The notes under the pieces are model-generated. The model saw only the letters and a list, made by a program, of their open reading frames with translations, was not told the DNA's origin and searched no databases. DNA of 64,000 nt, from contig NZ_CP060131.1 of the NCBI RefSeq assembly GCF_014235185.1, positions 1,371,501-1,435,500 on the forward strand. The letters run 5' to 3'. Shown here one piece after another: positions 1 to 6,832 of this stretch; positions within the stretch are counted from its first letter, which is position 1, and each line of letters opens with the position of its first letter. The translations under genes were made by a program, and so were the position numbers. The stretch is from Pseudonocardia petroleophila (GTDB lineage Bacteria > Actinomycetota > Actinomycetes > Mycobacteriales > Pseudonocardiaceae).

Positions 1-490
1 CCATCGGGTGGTCGGTGGTGTTGTGGTGCTCGTGCCAGTGCATGCCCGGGGTGAGCAGCAGGTCGCCGCGGCGCATCGCGACCGGGTCGCCGACCACGTT
101 GGTCCAGACCCCCTCGCCCTCGACGACGAACCGGAACGCCGTCTGCGTGTGCCGGTGCGCGGGGGCCTCCTCGCGCGGGCCGAGGTACTGGATCGCGGCC
201 CACAGCGTCGGCGTGGCGTAGGCGGTGCCGGGCAGGCCGGGGTTGGCCAGCGCGATCGCGCGGCGCTCCCCGCCGCGGCCGACCGGCACGAGCTCGCCGC
301 TGCGCGCCGCGAGCGGGTAGAGCGTGGACCAGCGCCACAGCGCCGGCACCGCGTGCGGCGACGGGGTCTGCGGCATCAGGCCGCCGCGCTGGGTCCACAG
401 CGGGGCCATGTTCGCCGCGGCGAAGTCGGCGTACAGCTCGTCGAGCTGCGCCAGCTCCTCGGCGGTGGGTTCGTCGGTGACGGCGGTCAT
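1..490 (-). CDS. gentisate 1,2-dioxygenase-like cupin, N-terminal part (cut by window edge)
   Basis: The first 163 residues are present and the gene runs off the left edge. The cupin metal-binding stretch AHRHTQTAFRFVVEG is followed by a second strand with GMHWHEHHN, the pattern of gentisate or 1-hydroxy-2-naphthoate dioxygenases, Fe(II) enzymes that cleave the ring between the carboxyl- and hydroxyl-bearing carbons. The ATG overlaps the TGA of the upstream transporter by 4 bases (ATGA), so the two are translationally coupled. An aromatic-acid transporter and a PaaX-type repressor upstream support gentisate catabolism. Which of the two substrates is used cannot be settled from this fragment. 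Confidence 0.8.
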   Translation of the reverse strand, partial: MTAVTDEPTAEELAQLDELYADFAAANMAPLWTQRGGLMPQTPSPHAVPALWRWSTLYPLAARSGELVPVGRGGERRAIALANPGLPGTAYATPTLWAAIQYLGPREEAPAHRHTQTAFRFVVEGEGVWTNVVGDPVAMRRGDLLLTPGMHWHEHHNTTDHPM

Positions 491-1791
491 GCCGTGGCCT
501 CCTTCTCGATGCGGGGTGCAGCGGTGCGCGCGGTCCGGGTACCCGGGATCAGGGCGATGAGCAACGCCCCGGCCAGTGCGGGCACCGCGAAGCCGTAGAA
601 GTTCCACTCGAAGCCGAGGCCCGACGCCAGCACCCAGCCGCCGAACAGCGGGCCGACGATCGCCCCCGCCCGCCCGACGCCGAGCGCCCAGCCGAGCGCG
701 GTGGCGCGGCTCGCGGCCGGGTAGTGCACGGCGACGTAGCCGTTGACCAGGATCTGCGTGCCGACGCTGCCGAGCCCGGCGATCGCGACGGCACCGAACA
801 GCAGTGCGGTGTCGAGCCGCTGCGAGAGCAGCAGCAGGCACGCGGTGGCGGCGAGGAACGCGCCCGCGGTGACCGGCTTGGGGCCGAACCGGTCGGCCAG
901 CGCGGAGGCGCCGATCGCGCCGACGATCGCGCCCAGGTTGAGCACCAGCAGGAACTGCAGCGCGGAACCCAGCGGGTAGCCCGCCTCGCGCATGATCTGC
1001 GGCAGCCAGGTGTTGAGCCCGTAGACGAGCAGCAGCCCGCAGAAGCTCGCCGCGCCGAACAGCAGCGTGGCCGTGCGGTGGGTGGGGGTGAACAGGGCGC
1101 GCGGGCCGGCGACGGCGCCCGCCCCGGGCGGCGGGTCCAGCACGGCGCCGTAGCGGGCGGCGAGCGCCTCGGCCTCCTCGCGACGGCCGCGGGCGAGCAG
1201 GTGGGCGGCCGACTCGGGCAGGAACGCGATCGCCGCGGGCAGCACCAGCACCAGCGGCGCGACACCGATCCAGAACATGGTCCGCCAGCCCTGCTCGGCG
1301 ACCAGCGCGAGCGCCAGCACCGCGGCGAGCACGCCGCCGACGGAGTAGCCGACGAACATCAGCGCGTTCCACAGCTGCCTGCGCCCGCGCGGGGCGTACT
1401 CGACGGTGAGCGCGATCGCGCTGGGCAGCACGCCGCCGAGACCGAGCCCGCCGAGGAACCGGAACAGGCCGAACAGCTCGGGGCCCGGCGCGATCGCGCA
1501 CAGGGCCATCGCCACGGAGAACCAGGTGATGCCGACCAGCATGATCCGGCGACGGCCGACCCGGTCGGTGACCGCGCCCGCGACCAGCGCGCCGACCAGC
1601 ATGCCGGCGAGCGCGTAGCTGCCGATCGCGCCGGCCTGCGCCGGGCCCAGGCCCCAGCCCGGCTCGGCGAGCAGCGTCGGGACGACGGAGCCGTAGACGA
1701 TCAGGTCGTAGCCGTCGAACACGATCGTCAGGAAGCAGATCGCCACCACGGCGAGGCCGCGGCGGGACCCGGTGGGCGCGGGCTCGGACAC
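487..1791 (-). CDS. MFS transporter, aromatic acid:H+ symporter (AAHS) type
   Basis: This 434-residue, 12-helix major facilitator has FDGYDLIVYG in helix 1, a motif characteristic of the AAHS family (PcaK, BenK, GenK), and the loop 2-3 signature DRVGRRRIM. It probably imports the aromatic acid, most likely gentisate, that the following dioxygenase cleaves. The start is GTG, preceded by GAGGAGGT. It lies between the PaaX-type repressor and the dioxygenase, all on the same strand. The 77-base gap upstream carries a motif that is also found upstream of the repressor, so it probably has its own regulated promoter. The family call is secure; the substrate is inferred from context. Confidence 0.85.
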   Translation of the reverse strand: MSEPAPTGSRRGLAVVAICFLTIVFDGYDLIVYGSVVPTLLAEPGWGLGPAQAGAIGSYALAGMLVGALVAGAVTDRVGRRRIMLVGITWFSVAMALCAIAPGPELFGLFRFLGGLGLGGVLPSAIALTVEYAPRGRRQLWNALMFVGYSVGGVLAAVLALALVAEQGWRTMFWIGVAPLVLVLPAAIAFLPESAAHLLARGRREEAEALAARYGAVLDPPPGAGAVAGPRALFTPTHRTATLLFGAASFCGLLLVYGLNTWLPQIMREAGYPLGSALQFLLVLNLGAIVGAIGASALADRFGPKPVTAGAFLAATACLLLLSQRLDTALLFGAVAIAGLGSVGTQILVNGYVAVHYPAASRATALGWALGVGRAGAIVGPLFGGWVLASGLGFEWNFYGFAVPALAGALLIALIPGTRTARTAAPRIEKEATA

Positions 1792-1832
1792 GGGCGACCT
1801 CCTCGTCGGACTGCTACGAGCTCACGTTACAA

Positions 1833-1850
1833 CGTTTATCCGACGACCGT
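1833..1850. promoter_or_regulatory. candidate PaaX-type operator, copy 1
   Basis: CGTTT, four bases, then GACGACCGT lies upstream of the transporter. The same arrangement with identical spacing recurs at 2701-2718 upstream of the repressor. Two copies in the two control regions of one small regulon suggest a repressor-binding site. No experimental motif was consulted. Confidence 0.4.
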
Positions 1851-1868
1851 CCAGTCTTCGTTACGTAT

Positions 1869-2681
1869 TCACGACGCCTGGCTCAGCCCGTCCGCCACCT
1901 CGTCGACGAACCCCTCGGCCGCGGCGCGCAGCAGCCCGTGCGCCTCGAGGAAGACCTCGTGCGCGGCCCGGCCCGACCAGCCGGCCGGCAGCAGCTCCGG
2001 CGGGAGGTCCGGGTCGCGGAACGGGAAGCGCCGGTAGTCGTGCATCAGCCGCATCCGCTCGACGAGCGCGTCCTGGCCGAGCAGCTCCCCCGCCCGGTAG
2101 CGGGCCAGCCGCGGCCGGTACTCCGCGAGCAGGGTCGCGTAGTCGCGGTCCAGTGCGGCGAGGTCCCAGGACCGGTCGGCCATGTCGCGGTCGGCCCCGA
2201 TGCCCTCCGAGCGCGCGTGGAAGGCGTCGAGCCGCACGGCCGGATGATCGACGAAACCGGCCTTGACCTGTGCGATCCGATCATGGGGACTCAGCCAGAC
2301 CGACGCCGACAGCGGCCCGAACCCGAGCCACGCCAGCTTCTTGCGCAGCCGCTCGCGCAGCGCGCGGTCGGTCTCCGGCACCGAGTAGATGACCATGTGC
2401 CAGTGCCCGTCCCACGGCCCGGCGGCGCGGTCGAAGATCCGGGCCCGGCCCTCGTCGAGCAGCGCCCACGCCGCGTCGGTGAGCAGGTAGGTGGTCTCCC
2501 TGCCGTCGCGGCGGCTCTCCAGCCAGCCCTCCTTGCGCAGCCGCGTGACGACCACCCGCACCGTCGCCTCCGGCACGTCGAAGCAGGCCATCAGCGCCGT
2601 GAGCGTGCGCAGCCGGGCCTCGCCGCCGCGGTAGCGGAGGTAGTCGCCGAACAGGTCGAACACCAGCGATCGAGCCTTCAC
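1869..2681 (-). CDS. PaaX-family transcriptional repressor
   Basis: The 270-residue protein opens with the PaaX N-terminal winged helix (SLVFDLFGDYLR, then VRVVVTRLRKEGWLESRRDG), followed by the central domain (HWHMVIYSVPE) and the C-terminal region. PaaX proteins repress aromatic catabolic operons and are usually released by an aryl-CoA. Here the neighbours are a transporter and a gentisate-type dioxygenase, so the inducer may be an intermediate of that route. The GTG start follows GGAGGC. A candidate operator sits about 20 bases upstream and another upstream of the transporter, consistent with autoregulation. Confidence 0.85.
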   Translation of the reverse strand: MKARSLVFDLFGDYLRYRGGEARLRTLTALMACFDVPEATVRVVVTRLRKEGWLESRRDGRETTYLLTDAAWALLDEGRARIFDRAAGPWDGHWHMVIYSVPETDRALRERLRKKLAWLGFGPLSASVWLSPHDRIAQVKAGFVDHPAVRLDAFHARSEGIGADRDMADRSWDLAALDRDYATLLAEYRPRLARYRAGELLGQDALVERMRLMHDYRRFPFRDPDLPPELLPAGWSGRAAHEVFLEAHGLLRAAAEGFVDEVADGLSQAS

Positions 2682-2700
2682 CGCTAGCCGCCTCCCGTGC

Positions 2701-2718
2701 CGTTTCGTTGACGACCGT
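2701..2718. promoter_or_regulatory. candidate PaaX-type operator, copy 2
   Basis: This is the second copy of CGTTT-N4-GACGACCGT. It lies between the start of the minus-strand repressor and the plus-strand alpha/beta hydrolase, so it could control both. Confidence 0.4.
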
Positions 2719-2774
2719 TGTCACAGCGCTCCATGATGGCGCCCCGACACACTTCCCCCGGTCCCTGGGAGCAC

Positions 2775-3497
2775 ATGATGGCCGAGACGTTCGTCCTGAT
2801 CACCGGAGCCTGGCACGGCGGATGGGCGTGGCGCCCGGTCGCCGAGCACCTCCGGGCCGCCGGGCACACCGTCCACACCCCCACCCTGCCCGGGCTCGCC
2901 GACGGCGACGACCCCACCGCCCTGCACCTGTCCGACGTCGTCGACTTCGTCGTGAGCTACGTGGAGCGCAACGACCTCACCGACGTGACGCTCGTCGGCC
3001 ACAGCTGGGGCGGCTACCCGATCACCGGTGCCGCGCCCCGCCTCACCGACCGCCTGAAGAAGCTCGTCTACTGGAGCGCGTTCGTGCCCGCCGCGGGCAG
3101 GAGCCTCTACGACGAGGTGCCGCCGCCCTACCAGGAGCTCTTCGCCGGCGTCGCCGGTGCGTCGGGGAACAACACCGTCGTGCTCCCCTTCGAGGTGTTC
3201 GCGGGCGGCTTCATCGGCGACGCCCCGGAGCCCGTCCAGAAGCTCGTGTACGACCTGCTCGTGCCGCATCCGATGCAGTACTTCACCGAGACCGTCGAGC
3301 CGATCGACCCCGCGACGCTCGGTGTGCCGGTGGCCTACGTGTTCAGCGTCGACGACGTGGCGCTGCCGCCCGGCGAGTACGGCTGGGTGCCGCGCTTCCC
3401 CGAGCGCCTCGGCGTCACCGCGACCGAGGCCCCGGGCAGCCACGAGTCGCTGCTGACCCAGCCGGCGGGCCTCGCGGAGGCCCTGCTCAAGGCCTGA
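2775..3497 (+). CDS. alpha/beta hydrolase, small esterase type
   Basis: The 240-residue protein has the alpha/beta hydrolase start FVLITGAWHGGWAWRPV (oxyanion HG) and the nucleophile elbow GHSWGG. A late GSHESLL supplies the likely catalytic His. It resembles small carboxylesterases of the methylesterase/pyrethroid-hydrolase group. I start it at the first of two adjacent ATGs, preceded by GGGAGC; a longer in-frame extension upstream lacks a good ribosome site. It is divergent from the PaaX repressor and its 3' end overlaps the convergent TetR gene by 11 bases. It might release an aromatic acid from an ester, but the substrate is unknown. Confidence 0.8.
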   Translation: MMAETFVLITGAWHGGWAWRPVAEHLRAAGHTVHTPTLPGLADGDDPTALHLSDVVDFVVSYVERNDLTDVTLVGHSWGGYPITGAAPRLTDRLKKLVYWSAFVPAAGRSLYDEVPPPYQELFAGVAGASGNNTVVLPFEVFAGGFIGDAPEPVQKLVYDLLVPHPMQYFTETVEPIDPATLGVPVAYVFSVDDVALPPGEYGWVPRFPERLGVTATEAPGSHESLLTQPAGLAEALLKA

Positions 3498-4080
3498 CCC
3501 CGCCGCCGGACAGGCCGCGCAGGGCGTCCCCGACGACCGACGCGGCCCAGTCCGGCCCCCCGGGGATCCCCGCCAGGTGGTCGGCGTACAGCACGCCGAT
3601 GATCATGCTCGTGGCCCGCTCGACGTCGAGGTCGGCGCGCAGGTCGCCCCTCTCGACGCCGGCCCGCAGCACCCGCGCGAAGTAGGCCCGTCGCGGCAGC
3701 AGGGTGCTCTCCCGGATCAGCGCGAGCAGCTCCCCCGACCGGGGTTCGGCCGCGAGACATGTCCCCACGATGCTCATCCCGCCGACCTCGTCGTACTGCC
3801 TCCGCATCTCGCCGAGCAGCGCGACGAGGTCGGCGGTCGTGTCCCCGGTGAGCTCCGGGACGTGGTCGACCTGCAGGTGCGTGAGTGCGGCGCCGATCAG
3901 CGCCGACTTGCCGGGCCAGCGCGAGTAGACCGTGACCTTGGAGACGCCGGCCTCGGCCGCGACCCGGTCCATCGACGTGCCCGCGACGCCCTCCAGCGCG
4001 AGGACCTTGATCGTCGCCTCGAGCACGGCGATGTCGATCGCCGGATCCTTCGTGCGCCCGCGACGCCCCGCACCCGCCAT
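3487..4080 (-). CDS. TetR-family transcriptional regulator
   Basis: The 197-residue protein has an N-terminal TetR helix-turn-helix (VAGTSMDRVAAEAGVSKVTVYSRWPGKSAL) at about residues 30-62 and a helical ligand-binding C-terminal domain. It is divergent from the P450 gene. The 100-base region between them holds a near-perfect palindrome over the P450 promoter, so it most likely represses the P450-transporter pair and perhaps itself. The ligand is unknown. Confidence 0.85.
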   Translation of the reverse strand: MAGAGRRGRTKDPAIDIAVLEATIKVLALEGVAGTSMDRVAAEAGVSKVTVYSRWPGKSALIGAALTHLQVDHVPELTGDTTADLVALLGEMRRQYDEVGGMSIVGTCLAAEPRSGELLALIRESTLLPRRAYFARVLRAGVERGDLRADLDVERATSMIIGVLYADHLAGIPGGPDWAASVVGDALRGLSGGGVRP

Positions 4081-4113
4081 CCCCCGAGCGTAGGCCGCGA
4101 CCCGATGTGGCCC

Positions 4114-4161
4114 TTGACACTCCCCGGACCTCCGCCCAATATCTGTACTGAACAGTTCAGT
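4114..4161 (+). promoter_or_regulatory. P450 promoter with TetR-type operator
   Basis: TTGACA at 4114-4119 and CAATAT at 4137-4142 are separated by 17 bases and form a good sigma-70-type promoter. Immediately downstream, ACTGAACAGTTCAGT (4147-4161) is palindromic except for the central base, as expected for a TetR-dimer operator. It sits between the promoter and the P450 start codon. Confidence 0.6.
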
Positions 4162-4180
4162 TCAAGAAATCGGGGGAAGC

Positions 4181-5344
4181 ATGCTGCCGACCAGCCCGCC
4201 CACGGTGCGGTTCGATCCGCTCGACCAGGACATGCGGTTCCACGACTTCGGCGTCTACGACGAGATCCGCGCCGCCGGAGGCGTCGCCTGGTCGCCCGAG
4301 CGCGGCGGGTTCTGGGCCGTCGCCGACCACGCGCTGGCCCGGCAGATCGCGTCCGACCACGGTCGGTTCCGCTCGGCGGCGGGGGTGCGGATCCCGCCGA
4401 ACGGCACGCCGCCCACCTTCGCGCTGGAGTACGACCGCCCCGAGCACACCGGGCACCGGAAGATCCTCACCGCGGCGGTCGGGCCGCGGGTGGCGCCCGG
4501 CCTGGACGCGATGGTCCGCGGCCACGCCCGCGCACTGCTCGCCACGGGCGCCGACGGCCGGCTCGACCTCGGGGCCGGCTACGCGTTCCGCCTCTCGCTC
4601 GACGTGATGTTCGAGCTCATCGGCGCCCCCGGGCACCTCAAGGACGAGGTCGAGCTGCTGGCCGAGGCCCTGTTCCTCTACCGGACCCCGCTGCCCGACG
4701 GACGCGACGCCGCCGGCCGGCTGCGGGAGATCCTGCAGGAGATGGTCGCGAGCCGGACCGCGGAGCCGCGCGGGGACTGGCTCAGCGAGGTGGTCGCCCG
4801 CGGCCGCGACACCGAACACCCGCTCAGCGAACAGGAGGTGCACGGCGCGATCGTCGCGCTCCTGGTGGGCGGGCACCACTCCACGGCCCGCGCCACGGCG
4901 TGCCTGCTCGCCCACGTCGTCACCCACCCCGAGCTCCAGGAGACGCTGCGCGCGGCTCCCGAGCGGATCCCCGAGGCCGTCGAGGAGGCCGTCCGGATGT
5001 GGACGCCGCTGCGCTGGTTCGCGCGCACCGCGGCCGAGGACGTGGGTCTCGGCGGCGTCACCGTCCGGGCGGGCGAACGGGTCCTGCTGCTCTACGCCGG
5101 CGCCAACCGCGACCCGCAGCGGTTCGCGGAGCCCGACGAGTTCGTGCTCGGCCAGTCCCAGCCCAACACCCACCTCGCCTTCGGCTGGGGCATCCACCGC
5201 TGCGTCGGGATGCCGCTGGCCCAGCTCGAGGTCCGGGTGGCCGTCGAGGAGCTCTTCGCCGCCACCGAGTGGGTCGCGCCGTACGACGACATCACCTGGA
5301 CCTCCTCCACCGAACCCCGCCGCATCCCCTGCGCCCTGCGCTGA
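4181..5344 (+). CDS. cytochrome P450
   Basis: This is a soluble bacterial class I P450 of 387 residues. The heme-thiolate loop is FGWGIHRCVGMPLA with the Cys ligand, EEAVRMW supplies the ExxR helix, and the I-helix reads VGGHHSTAR instead of the more usual AGxxT. No ferredoxin or reductase gene is adjacent, so electrons must come from elsewhere. The ATG follows GGGGGAAGC. It lies downstream of a TetR operator and 44 bases before a transporter gene, suggesting uptake and hydroxylation of a small carboxylate or other metabolite. The substrate is unknown. Confidence 0.9.
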   Translation: MLPTSPPTVRFDPLDQDMRFHDFGVYDEIRAAGGVAWSPERGGFWAVADHALARQIASDHGRFRSAAGVRIPPNGTPPTFALEYDRPEHTGHRKILTAAVGPRVAPGLDAMVRGHARALLATGADGRLDLGAGYAFRLSLDVMFELIGAPGHLKDEVELLAEALFLYRTPLPDGRDAAGRLREILQEMVASRTAEPRGDWLSEVVARGRDTEHPLSEQEVHGAIVALLVGGHHSTARATACLLAHVVTHPELQETLRAAPERIPEAVEEAVRMWTPLRWFARTAAEDVGLGGVTVRAGERVLLLYAGANRDPQRFAEPDEFVLGQSQPNTHLAFGWGIHRCVGMPLAQLEVRVAVEELFAATEWVAPYDDITWTSSTEPRRIPCALR

Positions 5345-5388
5345 CCCCACCCCCGACCGCCCCGACCTCGACGACGAGAGGCACCGCC

Positions 5389-6696
5389 ATGTCCGAATCC
5401 GTCCTGAACCCCGCACCGGGTCTGTCCGCGCCGTCGGGCCGGGCCCGCACCCGGGCCGTCGTCGCGGTCGCGGTCGGCAACCTGCTGGAGTGGTACGACT
5501 TCGCGGTCTACGCGGGGATGGCCGCACTGCTGGCCACGCTGTTCTTCCCCTCCGACGACCCGATCGCGTCGCTGCTGGCCTCGCTCTCCGTGTTCGCGGT
5601 GGGGTTCGCGCTGCGGCCGGTCGGCGCGATCGTCTTCGGGCGCATGGCCGACCGGCACGGTCGCCGTCCGACCCTGCTCGTCGTCATCACCCTGATGGGC
5701 GTGGCCACGGTGCTCATCGGCGTGATGCCGACGTACGCGACCGCCGGGGTCTGGGGCGCCGTCCTGCTCGTCCTCGCCCGCTCCGCGCAGGGGCTCTCGG
5801 TCGGCGGCGAGTTCAGCGCGTCCACCGCGTTCCTCGTCGAGTTCGCCCCGGCCGGCCGGCGCGGGTTCTACGGGTCGCTCGCCTACCTGACCGCGTGCCT
5901 CGGCTCGTTCCTCGGCCTCGGCGTCGTCACCGTGGTCCGGTCGCTGTCGAGCCCGGAGTTCCTGACGACGTGGGGCTGGCGCATCCCGTTCCTGCTGAGC
6001 TTCCCGCTGCTCGCGATCGGCCTCTACATCCGGCTGCGGGTCGAGGAGTCCCCGGCCTTCGTCCGGACGGCGGCGGGCCCGGACGTCTCCCCCGTCACCG
6101 AGTCGGTCCGCTCCCAGAAGCGCGGGATGCTGCTCCTGTTCGGCGTCACCGTCGGGTTCGCCGTCGGCTCGTACACGGTGCTCGCGTTCGTGCTCGGCTA
6201 CCTGACGACCGTGCTGGGGTACCCGCCCGCCGACGCCGCAGCCGCCGTGCTCGTCGCCACGCTCGTCGGCTCGCTGAGCATCCCGCTGTTCGGGCACCTG
6301 TCCGACCGGGTCGGCCGCCGCCCGGTGCTCGTCACCGGGTGCGTCGGCCTGGCCGTCGCCGCGTTCCCCGCCTACGCCCTGATGGGGCTCGGCGGCATCG
6401 TCGCGGCCGTGGGCGGGCAGCTGCTCATCTGGGTGTTCATGGCCATGCTGTGCGGCGCCTGCCCCGCGGCGTTCTCCGAGCTGTTCCCGACGCGGCTGCG
6501 CACGACGGCCGTCGGGGTCTCGTACTCGTTCGCGCTCGCCCTCTTCGGTGGCACGACCCCGCTGGTCTCCACCTGGCTGGTCGGGGCGACCGGCAGCACG
6601 CTCGCCCCGGCGTGGTTCCTGGTCGTGACGGCGGCGGTGAGCGCGGTCGCCGCGCTGCGCCTGCGGGAGACCGCCCGCGATGCCCTGCAGGCCTGA
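5389..6696 (+). CDS. MFS transporter, metabolite:H+ symporter (MHS) type
   Basis: The 435-residue transporter has the MHS hallmarks: GNLLEWYDFAVYAG in helix 1, RPVGAIVFGRMADRHGRR in loop 2-3 and RSAQGLSVGGEF in helix 4. Members such as KgtP, ShiA and ProP import carboxylates or zwitterions with protons. It follows the P450 gene closely, has a GAGAGG ribosome site and ends just before a strong hairpin, so the P450 and transporter form one transcript. The substrate probably matches that of the P450 or the TetR ligand. Confidence 0.85.
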   Translation: MSESVLNPAPGLSAPSGRARTRAVVAVAVGNLLEWYDFAVYAGMAALLATLFFPSDDPIASLLASLSVFAVGFALRPVGAIVFGRMADRHGRRPTLLVVITLMGVATVLIGVMPTYATAGVWGAVLLVLARSAQGLSVGGEFSASTAFLVEFAPAGRRGFYGSLAYLTACLGSFLGLGVVTVVRSLSSPEFLTTWGWRIPFLLSFPLLAIGLYIRLRVEESPAFVRTAAGPDVSPVTESVRSQKRGMLLLFGVTVGFAVGSYTVLAFVLGYLTTVLGYPPADAAAAVLVATLVGSLSIPLFGHLSDRVGRRPVLVTGCVGLAVAAFPAYALMGLGGIVAAVGGQLLIWVFMAMLCGACPAAFSELFPTRLRTTAVGVSYSFALALFGGTTPLVSTWLVGATGSTLAPAWFLVVTAAVSAVAALRLRETARDALQA

Positions 6697-6706
6697 CCCC
6701 GCACGA

Positions 6707-6751
6707 CGAACGGCCCCCCGTCCACAGCGGTGAGGACGGGAGGGCCGTTCG
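6707..6751 (+). terminator. hairpin terminator after the MHS transporter
   Basis: A 17-18-bp stem starting CGAACGGCC and closing GGCCGTTCG encloses a ~10-base loop, with a single internal mismatch. No T-run follows, as is common in actinobacteria. It separates the plus-strand P450 operon from the minus-strand secreted hydrolase. Confidence 0.7.
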
Positions 6752-6832
6752 CTCGTTCCCGGCGCCGGGGACCCCCGGTCGGCAGGGCGCCGGGCGGGGC
6801 CGGCCGCGGCCGGCCCCGCTCGTTCGGGTGGG

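Noticed and set aside
724..2037. Gln/Arg/Gly-rich plus-strand frames antisense to the transporter and repressor
   Set aside because: Composition is that of high-GC antisense shadows; the opposite-strand proteins have clear family motifs.
3577..6696. A 1039-codon open frame on the plus strand spanning the TetR, P450 and transporter region
   Set aside because: Only the final 435 codons (the MHS transporter) are real. The upstream part is antisense to tetR and out of frame with the P450.
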